Shown one piece after another: positions 50,084 through 58,566 of a stretch of DNA of 64,000 bases. A program made the position numbers and the translations under genes. Origin of the DNA: Saccharibacillus brassicae (GTDB lineage: Bacteria; Bacillota; Bacilli; Paenibacillales; Paenibacillaceae); NCBI RefSeq assembly GCF_006542275.1, contig NZ_CP041217.1, positions 3,660,501 through 3,724,500 on the forward strand. Direction: 5' to 3'. Under the pieces are notes generated by a model that saw nothing but the letters and a program-made list of their open reading frames with translations, was not told the DNA's origin and searched no databases. Each line of letters opens with the position of its first letter. The first letter of the stretch is position 1.

Positions 50084-51874
50084 ATGTCGTTAGTCTTTGC
50101 CTTTCTAAAGAAGTACCGTACCGCATCGCTGCTGGCGCTGCTGATGATGGTCATCGAGCTTGCCGTCGAGTTGGCGCAGCCTTACCTGATCTCGAAAATT
50201 ATCGACGACGGGATCGCCAATTCGGACCTCGGCGTCGTCTGGATGTGGGGAGGCGTTCTGATCGTCGGTGCGATCTTCGCTTTTGTGGCCGGCATCGCCA
50301 GTTCCTTCTTCGCTTCGTTCGCAAGCCAGGGCTTCGCCAGCGATTTGCGGGAGACGCTGTACGATAAAGTGCAATCGTTTTCGTATTCCGTCTTCAGCCG
50401 CTTCGCCACCTCGTCGCTCATCACGCGCATGACCGGCGACGTGACGCAGCTGCAGGACACCATCTTCATGAGCCTGCGCTTCATGACCCGCGTGCCGCTC
50501 GTCGTCGTCGGCAGCGTCGTCATGGCGATGGTCGTCAACTTCAAGCTCGGGCTGCTGCTCGCGTTGACCGTGCCGCTGCTGCTCGTGTTCGTTCTGTGGA
50601 TCATGCGCCGGGCCGGCGCCATGTTCAAGAACGTGCAGCGCAAGCTCGACAAGGTCAACAGCGTCATCCAGGAGAACCTGACCGGCATCCGCCTGATCCG
50701 CGTGTTCGTGCGCATGAAGCACGAGAACGGACGCTTCGCCGCTTCCAGCGGCAAGCTGATGAAGAACACGGTGTCCGCGCTGCGCCTGACCGAGACGACG
50801 ATGCCGTTCATCATGCTCGTCATGAACGCCGCGATCGTCGCCGTGCTCTGGTTCGGCCGCGCGGATATCGCGTCCGGCAGCGCGACCGTCGGCGAAGTCG
50901 TCGCGGTCGCCAACTATGCGCTGCGCACGATCGGCGCATTGTCCGCCTTCTCGTGGATCGCGGTAACGTTCTCGCGTGCCGGCGCTTCGGCGCAGCGCGT
51001 GAAGGAAGTGCTCGATACGCAGAACGGCGAGATCGCGGCCGAAGAACGGCCGGTTCAGGCTTCCGGTACCGACGCGGCCGTTTCCGGCGCGGCGAAGACG
51101 GCCAGTGCGCGCGCCGAAGTGCCGGCGATGGAAGGCGCGGTCGAATTCCGCAACGTCTCGTTCAGGTATCCGACGAGCGATATCAAAGTGCTGGAGAATA
51201 TCTCGTTCAAGATCGGCGCCGGCAAGCGCGTCGCGATCATGGGCGCGACCGGTTCCGGCAAATCGTCGCTCGTGCAGCTTATTCCCCATCTGTACGACCG
51301 CGATCAGGGCACGCTCACGATCGACGGCCGCGGCATCGACGACTGGGATACGGGGCATCTGCGCCGCAGCATCGGCTACGTGCCGCAGGAAGTGCTGCTG
51401 TTCACCGGCTCGATCCGCGAGAATATCGCCTGGGGCCGCGAAGACGCTTCGTTCGAAGAGATCGAAGAAGCGGCGAAGATCGCCCAGATTCACGAGACGG
51501 TCGAGAAGCTGCCAAACGGGTACGAGACCCGGCTCGGCCAGCGCGGCGTGAACCTGTCCGGCGGCCAGAAGCAGCGGCTGTCGATCGCCCGCGCCCTCGT
51601 GCGCCGTCCGTCGATCCTGATTCTCGACGACAGCACGAGCGCGCTCGATCTTGCGACCGAGAGTCGGCTGCTCGAAGCGCTGGAAGACATCTCGTGCACC
51701 ACGTTCCTCATTACCCAGAAGATCAGCTCGACCCAGGCGGCGGACTTGATCCTGCTGCTGGACGAAGGACGGCTGATCGCCGGCGGCACGCATGACGAAT
51801 TGATGCGGACGTCGGAACTGTACCGCCATATCTACGAATCCCAATTTGAAAAGGGGGAAGCGCTGCATGCCTAA
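50084..51874 (+). CDS. Heterodimeric ABC exporter, subunit A (degenerate ATP site)
   Basis: A 596-residue half transporter: six-helix membrane domain (about 1-310) fused to an ATPase. Walker A is GATGSGKSS and the signature is NLSGGQKQR. Walker B reads ILILDDSTSALD, with Asp in place of the catalytic Glu, and the switch region is LITQKISS, with Gln in place of His. This pattern marks the non-catalytic half of exporters such as TM287/288 and BmrC/BmrD. ATG 50084 has GGAGG seven bases upstream. A low-complexity insert (about 335-350) joins the two domains. Likely drug or lipid export. Confidence 0.9.
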   Translation: MSLVFAFLKKYRTASLLALLMMVIELAVELAQPYLISKIIDDGIANSDLGVVWMWGGVLIVGAIFAFVAGIASSFFASFASQGFASDLRETLYDKVQSFSYSVFSRFATSSLITRMTGDVTQLQDTIFMSLRFMTRVPLVVVGSVVMAMVVNFKLGLLLALTVPLLLVFVLWIMRRAGAMFKNVQRKLDKVNSVIQENLTGIRLIRVFVRMKHENGRFAASSGKLMKNTVSALRLTETTMPFIMLVMNAAIVAVLWFGRADIASGSATVGEVVAVANYALRTIGALSAFSWIAVTFSRAGASAQRVKEVLDTQNGEIAAEERPVQASGTDAAVSGAAKTASARAEVPAMEGAVEFRNVSFRYPTSDIKVLENISFKIGAGKRVAIMGATGSGKSSLVQLIPHLYDRDQGTLTIDGRGIDDWDTGHLRRSIGYVPQEVLLFTGSIRENIAWGREDASFEEIEEAAKIAQIHETVEKLPNGYETRLGQRGVNLSGGQKQRLSIARALVRRPSILILDDSTSALDLATESRLLEALEDISCTTFLITQKISSTQAADLILLLDEGRLIAGGTHDELMRTSELYRHIYESQFEKGEALHA

Positions 51875-53720
51875 CGCGCTGACCGAAGCCTTCCGCCAGC
51901 CGCGGCCGCCCGTAATCGGCGACCCGTCGAAGGCAAGCGGCGAATACAAAAAGAAAAAGCGGGCCAAAAACGTCTCGGGTACGCTCGTGCGGATCTGGAA
52001 ATACCTGGCCCGCCGGAAACTCAAACTCGGGCTCGTCCTGTTCATGGTACTGATCAGCTCGGCGCTGTCGCTGCTCGGTCCGTACATGATCGGGGTCGCG
52101 GTCGACGATTATCTGGGCGGGGACGGAGCGCTGTGGGGACTCGGCTGGGCCGGATTCCTGCTCGTGCTCGGCGTCGTCTACCTGCTCAGCCCGCTGACGA
52201 TGTTCCTCCAGAGCATCTGGATGATCGAGATCGCGCAGGAGACCGTGTACCGGATGCGGGTCGATCTTTTTTCCCATCTGCACAAGCTTCCGATTCCGTT
52301 CTTCGGCAAGCGCCAGCAGGGCGAACTGATGAGCCGGGTCACGAACGATATGGAAAACGTCAGCGGCACGCTCAACAGCTCGGCGATCCAGATCTTCTCC
52401 AGCATTCTGATCCTGTTCGGGACGCTTGGCGTCATGCTGTCGCTCAGCCCGCTGCTTACGCTGCTGACCTTTATCGTCGTGCCGCTGATGGCGCTCGGCA
52501 TGCGCTGGATCACGCGGCGCACCGGACCGCTGTTCAAAGAGCGCCAGAGCAATCTCGGCGATCTGAACGGGTATATCGAAGAGACGCTGTCCGGCCAGCG
52601 TATTATCAAAGCCTTTTCCCAGGAAGACCGGGTCAAACGCGAATTCGCGGAACGCAATGAACGTATCCGCTTGTCCGGCTTCTGGGCGCAGACCATTTCC
52701 GGCATGATTCCGAAGCTGATGAACAGCCTGAACAACCTGAGCTTCGCGCTCGTGGCGGGCATCGGCGGCATTCTGGCCATCAACGGCCAGGTGACGATCG
52801 GCGTCATCATCGTGTTCGTCGAATACGCGCGCCAGTTCACCCGGCCGCTGAACGATCTGGCGAACCAGTGGAACACGCTGCTGTCGGCGATCGCCGGCGC
52901 GGAGCGCGTGTTCGAGATCATGGACGAAGAAGTGGAGAACAAGGACGAAGGCCAGGCGTCGAAGCTCGACAAGATCGAAGGCGCGGTCAAGTTCGAAGAC
53001 GTGTCGTTCGGATACGACGAAGGGCAGACGACGCTGTCGGACATCTCGTTCGAAGCGAAGCCCGGCGAGACGATCGCCCTCGTCGGCCCGACCGGCGCGG
53101 GCAAGACGACGCTGATCCAGCTGCTGTCGCGCTTCTATGACGCCAGCAGCGGCCGGATCACGATCGACGGCCGCGAGATCGGCAGTATCCAGCGCGAGAA
53201 CCTGCGCTCGCATATGGCGTTTGTGCTGCAGGACACGTTCCTGTTCGAAGGCACGATCCGCGAAAATATCCGCTACGGCCGTCTCGACGCGACAGACGAA
53301 GAGATCGAAGAAGCGGCCAAGCTCGCTAACGCGCATTCGTTTATCGTCCGGCTGCAGGGCGGGTACGACAAGAAGCTGACCAACGGCGGCAGCGGCATCA
53401 GCCAGGGGCAGAAGCAGCTGCTCGCGATCGCCCGGGCGATGCTCGCCGATCCGGCGATTCTCGTTCTCGACGAAGCGACGAGCAGTATCGACACCGTGAC
53501 CGAGATCAAGATCCAGCAGGGCCTTCAGCGCCTGATGAAGGGACGTACCAGCTTCGTTATCGCCCACCGCCTGAACACGATCCGCCAGGCCGACCAGATT
53601 CTCGTCCTCAAGGACGGGGGCCTGCTCGAACACGGCTCGCACGACGAACTGCTGGCGCAGGGCGGCTTCTACAGCGGCCTGTACAACGGGCAGGGCGTGC
53701 AGGAAGAAGCGGGGGATTGA
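51867..53720 (+). CDS. Heterodimeric ABC exporter, subunit B (catalytic ATP site)
   Basis: A 617-residue partner of subunit A, overlapping it by eight bases. Walker A is GPTGAGKTT, Walker B is ILVLDEATSSID with the catalytic Glu, and the switch His is in VIAHRLNT. Its own signature is changed to GISQGQKQ, which belongs to the degenerate composite site, as expected for a heterodimer. The N-terminal extension (about 45 residues, KKKKRAKN) precedes the first helix. ATG 51867 has GGGGGAAG about eight bases upstream. Confidence 0.92.
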   Translation: MPNALTEAFRQPRPPVIGDPSKASGEYKKKKRAKNVSGTLVRIWKYLARRKLKLGLVLFMVLISSALSLLGPYMIGVAVDDYLGGDGALWGLGWAGFLLVLGVVYLLSPLTMFLQSIWMIEIAQETVYRMRVDLFSHLHKLPIPFFGKRQQGELMSRVTNDMENVSGTLNSSAIQIFSSILILFGTLGVMLSLSPLLTLLTFIVVPLMALGMRWITRRTGPLFKERQSNLGDLNGYIEETLSGQRIIKAFSQEDRVKREFAERNERIRLSGFWAQTISGMIPKLMNSLNNLSFALVAGIGGILAINGQVTIGVIIVFVEYARQFTRPLNDLANQWNTLLSAIAGAERVFEIMDEEVENKDEGQASKLDKIEGAVKFEDVSFGYDEGQTTLSDISFEAKPGETIALVGPTGAGKTTLIQLLSRFYDASSGRITIDGREIGSIQRENLRSHMAFVLQDTFLFEGTIRENIRYGRLDATDEEIEEAAKLANAHSFIVRLQGGYDKKLTNGGSGISQGQKQLLAIARAMLADPAILVLDEATSSIDTVTEIKIQQGLQRLMKGRTSFVIAHRLNTIRQADQILVLKDGGLLEHGSHDELLAQGGFYSGLYNGQGVQEEAGD

Positions 53721-53730
53721 GCGGAACACG

Positions 53731-53774
53731 CTTGCAAGACGCTCGCAAGACGCTTGTAAGCCGATTGCAAGTCG
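53731..53774. repeat. Short 11-bp tandem array after the exporter stop
   Basis: CTTGCAAGACG, CTCGCAAGACG, CTTGTAAGCCG, ATTGCAAGTCG, beginning 11 bases after the stop codon. Same period as the array at 44928 but unrelated sequence. Confidence 0.7.
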
Positions 53775-53840
53775 ATCCGAGGCAGCAAGAACCCGCAAGG
53801 AAATCGATTGAACCGCATCCGGAAATCAATCGGAAGTCGC

Positions 53841-53882
53841 AAGGCCGTTTGCCCGTCTGTTCACGGGTGAACGGCTTTTTTT
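53841..53882 (+). terminator. Intrinsic terminator of the ABC exporter operon
   Basis: GCCGTT and AACGGC enclose CCCGT/ACGGG and are followed by seven T. Confidence 0.88.
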
Positions 53883-53900
53883 GCGGTTTCTGCGCCGGGT

Positions 53901-53927
53901 TGTCACAAAAAGCGGACGCCAATCGTT
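53901..53927 (+). promoter_or_regulatory. Candidate ECF41 sigma factor promoter
   Basis: TGTCACA (53901-53907), 16 bases, CGTT (53924-53927). The reported ECF41 target motif is TGTCACA-N16-CGTC, so only the last base differs. It lies 31 bases before the oxidoreductase gene, which precedes the ECF41 gene itself. Confidence 0.65.
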
Positions 53928-53957
53928 TCATGGGCAAACGGCAAAGGGGCGATGAAC

Positions 53958-55523
53958 ATGGACGCGAACAAGAACATGAACAGGAACATGAACAAGAACA
54001 TGAACAGGAATGGGAACAAGCGGCAGGCGGGAAGTGCGGAGAACGATGTGCAAAAAGGGGAAACGGCAGGCGATGAGCCGCGAGGCGATCTTCTGCGGGA
54101 AGCGAAGGGCAACGACGATGAGGCCAAAAAAAGGCCAGCCGGCGGAACTCCGGCAGGCGAAGCCCGGGCGCATGCCGCTGCGACAAGAAACAGTCCGGTC
54201 CGGGAAGCGCCGGTCATCGTCGTGATCGGCGGCGGCTACGCGGGTTTGCAGACGCTTTTCGCGCTCAAGAAGGAACTGCGCCTCAAAGCGGCGAACAAAG
54301 CGGAGAGAGACTCCGCGGCGGACGCCTGCGGCGGACATTCCGGGCAGCGGGAACGGACGCCGACGCCTGCGCCTGTCGAAGGCAGGGCCGCCGGAGCACG
54401 GCTGATTCTGATCGACCGCCATGCGTCGCATTTGCGCAAAGTGCTGCTGTTTCGCGGCGCCGTGCATCCGGAAAAGATGCAGGTGCCGTTCGCGAACCTG
54501 GCACGGCACGGGTTCGAATTCCTGCAGGCGGACGTGCGGAGTATTCACTCCGCGGAGCGGAAGCTGGAGTTGAAGCGGCCGGACGGCAGCCGCGAGACGC
54601 TTCTCTACGACCGGCTGGTCGTCGCGACCGGCAGCGTGCCCCGAACCGCTATCGAGGAGCGGGGCGGCTTCGATCTGTCGGACCCGGCGGACACGGACCG
54701 CATTCGGGCCGCGCTGGGCGCTTGGCGAGGCGCTGCCGTCGGTGCCGGCGCCGGCGGAGCCGACGCAGCGGGCCAAGCACGGAAAGCTGCCGCGCCGGAG
54801 CCGGAGCACCGATCGCCGCGCTCGGTCGTCGTCGGCGGAGGACTGTCCGGCATCGAACTTGCGGCCGAGTGGGCGGACGAGCTGCTGCGCCGCCGGCGCG
54901 ACAGCGGGCTGGCGGCGGATACGCCCGTCGTGACGCTGGTCAACGCCGGCGAGCGGCTGCTGCCGCAGGCGTCGGCCGAAGCGGGCGCACGCCTGGAGCG
55001 GGAGCTGCGCGCGGCGGGCGTCGCGCTGCTGCACGGCCGCCGGGCTGTCCGTTTCATGGACGGGCAGGTGGAACTTGAAGGCGGCGAACGGCTTCCCGCC
55101 GATCTGTGCGTATGGGCGCTTGGGCTGCAGGCGAGTCCCGCCGCGGCGAGCTGGGGGCTTCCGGTCGACGAAGCCGGCCGGATCGTTGTCGATGCGTCGC
55201 TGCGCATCGGCGGTTGGGACGGCTGTCATGCCGTGGGGGACTGCGCCCGGATCGTCGATCCCGCGACCGGCCGGATCGAAGGCATGAGCTGCCGGGAAGG
55301 CACGTCCCAGGCCAAATGGCTGGCCAAAGCGATCCGCGCCGAGCTGGAAGGGCGGCCCGGGCCGGTATACCGGTCCGCGCCGCTCGTGCTCTGCGCTTCG
55401 CTCGGACCGAACCGGGGCTTTGCGTGGACGCGGCTGCACGGCCGGGACCTCGTATTGACCGGCTCGCTCGGCCTGCTGGCGCGGCGGTATACGTGGAAGC
55501 TGGTCGATCTGCTGCCGGATTGA
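53958..55523 (+). CDS. FAD-dependent NAD(P)H oxidoreductase (NDH-2-like), ECF41-linked
   Basis: A 521-residue flavoprotein of the type II NADH dehydrogenase-like group. It has a first Rossmann motif (VIVVIGGGYAGLQT, about 92-105), a second (VVVGGGLSGIELAAEWADE) and an FAD-binding Asp in CHAVGDCARI. There is no C-terminal membrane helix as plain as in true NDH-2. The first 85 residues are a low-complexity Asn/Met/Lys then charged tail; its DNA has 12-bp tandem units (AACATGAACAAG). Another low-complexity insert lies near 255-275. ATG 53958 is eight bases after AAAGGGG. It probably forms an operon with the sigma factor, 34 bases on. Confidence 0.82.
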   Translation: MDANKNMNRNMNKNMNRNGNKRQAGSAENDVQKGETAGDEPRGDLLREAKGNDDEAKKRPAGGTPAGEARAHAAATRNSPVREAPVIVVIGGGYAGLQTLFALKKELRLKAANKAERDSAADACGGHSGQRERTPTPAPVEGRAAGARLILIDRHASHLRKVLLFRGAVHPEKMQVPFANLARHGFEFLQADVRSIHSAERKLELKRPDGSRETLLYDRLVVATGSVPRTAIEERGGFDLSDPADTDRIRAALGAWRGAAVGAGAGGADAAGQARKAAAPEPEHRSPRSVVVGGGLSGIELAAEWADELLRRRRDSGLAADTPVVTLVNAGERLLPQASAEAGARLERELRAAGVALLHGRRAVRFMDGQVELEGGERLPADLCVWALGLQASPAAASWGLPVDEAGRIVVDASLRIGGWDGCHAVGDCARIVDPATGRIEGMSCREGTSQAKWLAKAIRAELEGRPGPVYRSAPLVLCASLGPNRGFAWTRLHGRDLVLTGSLGLLARRYTWKLVDLLPD

Positions 55524-55557
55524 CGGATTGAGAACGTTGGGAAAAGGAGGACTGTGC

Positions 55558-56541
55558 ATGGTCGTGCCCGTTGATCGAGCTAATCTTTACGGCGAATATC
55601 GGCCGCTGCTGTTCTCGCTGGCGTATCGGATGCTTGGCACATCTTCGGATGCCGAAGACGCCGTGCAGGACGTTTTCCTGCGTCTGGAAGAGCATCCGCC
55701 CGGCGACAAAGCGTATATGAAAGCCTATTTATGCAAAATGACGGTCAACCGCTGTCTGGATCTGTTGAAAAGGCTGCGGCTGCAGCGCGAACTTTATATC
55801 GGTCCGTGGCTGCCCGAGCCGGTCTCGACCGAAGCCGACGATCCGTCGGCGGCTTACCTGCGGGGCGAGGGCATCTCTTTCGCGATCCTGCTGCTGCTGG
55901 AGACGCTGGACCCCGCGGAGCGGGCCGTCTATATTTTGCGGGAAGCGTTCGCGTTCGATTACAAAGCGATCGCCGAAGCGACAGGCCGTTCGGAAGCGGC
56001 CTGCCGCCAGACGATGAGCCGCCTGCGGCCGAAGATTGAGGCAGCTCAGCCGCCCGGGGAGCTGATGTCCGCGGACGAAGCCGCTCCGCTCGTGCTGCAA
56101 TTTCTGCACGCGGCGCGCACCGGCGATCTGGCCGGTATGCTCGAACTGCTGCACCGCGATGCCGTGCTGCGCTCCGACGGAGGCGGCAAAGTGTCGGCCG
56201 CGGTCCGGCCGATTGCCGGGGCGCAGGCGGTCGCGGCGTTCCTGGGCGGACTGGCGCGAAAGTTCGCGGGCGCGCCGGATTCGGCCGGCCGGCCCGGCGA
56301 AGCGGAGGCGGCGAGAGTTTCGGCGGCTTCGGAACAGCCGGCATCGCCGGACGGCCCGGCGTCCGCGCCGGCTGCGGCGTTCGGCTGGCTGTCGCTGAAC
56401 GACCAGCCCGGCCTGTTGTTCCGGATCGACGGACAGGTCGATACGGCGCTCGTCATCGAAGCGTCGGCCGGCCGGATTCGGGCGTTGTACCTGATGCGCA
56501 ATCCCGAGAAGCTGCACGGTCTGCGCGGGGGCGGAAGCTGA
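55558..56541 (+). CDS. ECF41-type RNA polymerase sigma factor with SnoaL-like C-terminal domain
   Basis: A 327-residue sigma factor. Region 2 is LLFSLAYRMLGTSSDAEDAV (about 19-38), region 4 is LDPAERAVYILREAF and YKAIAEATGRSEAACRQTMS, and a SnoaL-like domain fills about 175-320. The two ECF41 hallmark motifs are present: DGGGK near residue 208 and NPEKL (usual NPDKL) near the end. In this group the fused domain replaces an anti-sigma factor, and partners are oxidoreductases or carboxymuconolactone decarboxylase-like proteins, as here. AAGGAGG precedes the ATG. A Pro/Ala-rich insert lies near 248-275. Confidence 0.9.
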   Translation: MVVPVDRANLYGEYRPLLFSLAYRMLGTSSDAEDAVQDVFLRLEEHPPGDKAYMKAYLCKMTVNRCLDLLKRLRLQRELYIGPWLPEPVSTEADDPSAAYLRGEGISFAILLLLETLDPAERAVYILREAFAFDYKAIAEATGRSEAACRQTMSRLRPKIEAAQPPGELMSADEAAPLVLQFLHAARTGDLAGMLELLHRDAVLRSDGGGKVSAAVRPIAGAQAVAAFLGGLARKFAGAPDSAGRPGEAEAARVSAASEQPASPDGPASAPAAAFGWLSLNDQPGLLFRIDGQVDTALVIEASAGRIRALYLMRNPEKLHGLRGGGS

Positions 56542-56616
56542 ACGGCAAACACTCCTTCTGCACCGGAATCGTTCATCACGCCAGCTTTCCGGGATGAGAA
56601 GGGGCTGGAGTCTATC

Positions 56617-56952
56617 ATGAAATCTTTTACGCTGGAAATGCTCTATAATGAACGTGACGGATGGCGGGGGAGGAATGGAAGTTTGCTTATCTATATCATG
56701 CTTGGATTGATGCTGCTCTCGGCCGGATTCGTCGCGTATCGCTTGAAGCGCGACGGGGCCGAGTATCATTTTGTGGAAAATGCGGGGTTGATGGTCGTCG
56801 TTCTGGTGGCGGCTTCGGCGCTCGGAGGAATGGCGGAAGCCGGAGATTGGTTCCGCTACGTGCGCTATGTATACGCCATCCTGACCGCGGCCTATATCGC
56901 TTATGCGGCCTATGCGAAGTACCGCGGAGGCACGGACGGGTACGGGCAGTGA
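56617..56952 (+). CDS. Small membrane protein of unknown function
   Basis: A 111-residue protein with three hydrophobic segments (about 24-42, 57-73 and 83-100) and a hydrophilic 20-residue N-terminus. No family recognised. GGAG lies about seven bases before the ATG. It follows the sigma factor by 75 bases and could belong to the same transcript. Its terminator at 57001-57033 sits where the 5' half of hicA would be expected. Confidence 0.62.
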   Translation: MKSFTLEMLYNERDGWRGRNGSLLIYIMLGLMLLSAGFVAYRLKRDGAEYHFVENAGLMVVVLVAASALGGMAEAGDWFRYVRYVYAILTAAYIAYAAYAKYRGGTDGYGQ

Positions 56953-57000
56953 GCGGGTGCAGCCAGTGAACGTAACAGACGCAGTACCGATACACACGTG

Positions 57001-57033
57001 AAAAAGCACAGGCCTTCGAGGCTTGTGCTTTTT
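57001..57033 (+). terminator. Intrinsic terminator before the hicA remnant
   Basis: AAAAAGCACAGGCC, loop TTCGA, GGCTTGTGCTTTTT. Confidence 0.88.
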
Positions 57034-57041
57034 GCTATACG

Positions 57042-57185
57042 GTTATTGAAAAGCAGGACTGTGTACGAATAAAGTTGAACGAGGTAAGAGCCGTTTTTCA
57101 TCGACCGCATCCGGAAAAAGAAACGGATAAAGGCGCCTTAAAATCGGTAAGAAAATTTTTGGGAGAGGCAGGTTTTGCGCCATGA
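57042..57185 (+). pseudogene. hicA toxin remnant (C-terminal half only)
   Basis: The frame ending TGA 57183-57185 reads ...VRIKLNEVRAVFHRPHPEK then ETDKGALKSVRKFLGEAGF, the characteristic C-terminal half of a HicA-family protein (RAVFHRPHP...KGAVKSVR-FL-AG). The N-terminal 35-40 residues are missing: the sequence upstream is a terminator hairpin, with no start codon and ribosome site in frame before TTG 57075. The end overlaps the hicB start by four bases (ATGA), the native hicAB arrangement. So the toxin has been truncated while its overlap with the antitoxin is kept. Confidence 0.78.
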
Positions 57186-57547
57186 TGGAGTACAAAGGCT
57201 ATCTGGGTCATGCCGAATTCGACAACGAAGCCCGGATTTTACACGGAGAAGTCGTGAATATTCGGGATGTCGTGACTTTTCAGGCGCGTTCGGTAGACGA
57301 AATGGAACAGGCTTTTCACGACTCGGTAGACGACTATTTGGAATTTTGCGCGGAAGAAGAGGCAGAGCCGAATAAGCCGTTTTCGGGAAAATTAATGCTG
57401 CGCCTGGCTCCCGAGCAGCATCGTTCCGTAGCAACCGCGGCCCGGATTGCAGGCAAAAGTATCAACGCCTGGATCGCGGAGCGAATTACCGAAGACGCGG
57501 AATCCGAGATTCGCAAGCGTACAGCCAAAGCTGCGGAACGCGCTTAA
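57182..57547 (+). CDS. hicB: HicB-family antitoxin (orphaned)
   Basis: A 121-residue HicB protein with an N-terminal partial RNase H-like domain (MEYKGYLGHAEFDNEARI, VVNIRDVVTFQARS, AFHDSVDDYLEFCAEE) and a C-terminal ribbon-helix-helix (KLMLRLAPEQHRSVATAARI then GKSINAWIAERI). It appears complete. Its partner hicA is reduced to a 3' remnant, so HicB is an orphan, perhaps kept as a DNA-binding regulator or as protection against related toxins. GGGAGAGG lies further upstream within the hicA remnant. Confidence 0.9.
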   Translation: MMEYKGYLGHAEFDNEARILHGEVVNIRDVVTFQARSVDEMEQAFHDSVDDYLEFCAEEEAEPNKPFSGKLMLRLAPEQHRSVATAARIAGKSINAWIAERITEDAESEIRKRTAKAAERA

Positions 57548-57616
57548 GAGTTCGGACACTCTAGGCACGGTTAATCTTCTGAATAACGAGTACGTTGACC
57601 AAATCTAATCAGAGGT

Positions 57617-57666
57617 TTACGTTCGCCTGAAACGCATATGCTTTAAGTACGTTTCAGGGGACGTAA
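57617..57666. other. Long imperfect hairpin between hicB and the GNAT gene
   Basis: TTACGTTCGCCTGAAACG and CGTTTCAGGGGACGTAA are near-complementary arms of about 17 bp around a 15-base loop, in an AT-richer region with no gene. No T run follows, so not a standard terminator. Confidence 0.6.
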
Positions 57667-57721
57667 CTTTACTTTTATCTGGGTTAAGGTGCTAGAGTAT
57701 AGTTTATAGAATCGGTTTATC

Positions 57722-57762
57722 AAAAGAGACCGCCTTTGCCCATGCAAAGGCGGTCTCTTTTT
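57722..57762. terminator. Bidirectional terminator between hicB and the GNAT gene
   Basis: AAAAGAGACCGCCTTTGC, loop CCAT, and its exact complement ending in TTTTT. Confidence 0.92.
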
Positions 57763-57777
57763 GCAAATCGGCAGAAG

Positions 57778-58566
57778 TCAGCCGTTTTTTGGCAAAGTCA
57801 AAACCGGATTCGGCCCGTATTCACTCTTCAGTATCGAGTAAGCCGCAAGGTCCACGTAGCGGCCTTTTTCGTATTCGTGCTGGCGCAGCAGCCCTTCTTG
57901 AACAAAGCCGAGCTTGTCCATAAGGCGGATCGAAGCGGCGTTGCCGGGGTCGACCCGCGCTTCGATCTTGTTCGCGCCGAGTGGCCCGAAGCCGAAGCCG
58001 AGAACGGCGCGCACCGCTTCCGGCATCAGGCCCCGGCCCCAGAAAGCGGGCGCCAGGTCGTAGCCGATCTCCATCCGGTTATGCTCCCGCTCGATGCCGA
58101 GGAAGCCGCACGTTCCGGCAAACTCGCCGGAGTCGCGGTCTTCGATCATCCAGCGAATGCCGGTGCCTTCGCGGAAAATGCGGGCGTGCCAGCCCAGCTC
58201 GTCGTCCGCTTCTTCGACCGAACGGAACGGATCGAGCGGCATGTAGCGCATCACTTCCTCGTCGGCGTACAGCGCGAACAGTCCGTCGCGGTCTTCCGGC
58301 TTCGCTTCGCGCAGAATCAGCCGCGGCGTCTCCAGACGCGGGAAATGCTTGAAATCGAACAGCGCGCCTTCGCTGGTGCCGTCGTCAGAAGCGTTTGATC
58401 CGTTTGATCCAACTGATCCAACTGATCCAACTGATCCAGTTGATTCCACTGATCCGATCATTCCGGCTGCAGCCGAGGAGAACTCCATCTGCGCTTGTGG
58501 TTGTGGTTGTGGTTGTGTCTGCGCCTGTATCTGCGCCGGAGTCATTTCCTTGTCGTTTTCGTTCAT
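57778..58566 (-). CDS. GNAT acetyltransferase (RimJ/RimL-like) with low-complexity N-terminus
   Basis: A 262-residue protein. The GNAT domain (about 85-250) starts LETPRLILREAKPEDRDGLF and has the acetyl-CoA motif region YDLAPAFWGRGLMPEAVRAV and the late NAASIRLMDKLGFVQEG. It probably acetylates a protein N-terminus or a small amine. The first 80 residues are low complexity: a PQ repeat (QAQTQPQPQPQAQ) and a Ser/Val/Gly repeat (GSVGSVGSVGS), with matching 9-bp DNA repeats. The start ATG 58566 overlaps the stop of the upstream FMN-binding gene (ATGA). Confidence 0.86.
   Translation of the reverse strand: MNENDKEMTPAQIQAQTQPQPQPQAQMEFSSAAAGMIGSVESTGSVGSVGSVGSNGSNASDDGTSEGALFDFKHFPRLETPRLILREAKPEDRDGLFALYADEEVMRYMPLDPFRSVEEADDELGWHARIFREGTGIRWMIEDRDSGEFAGTCGFLGIEREHNRMEIGYDLAPAFWGRGLMPEAVRAVLGFGFGPLGANKIEARVDPGNAASIRLMDKLGFVQEGLLRQHEYEKGRYVDLAAYSILKSEYGPNPVLTLPKNG

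Noticed and set aside
57001..57060. A normal 5' half of hicA in another frame before the remnant
   Set aside because: The sequence there is a terminator hairpin and spacer. No frame gives the expected HicA N-terminal pattern.
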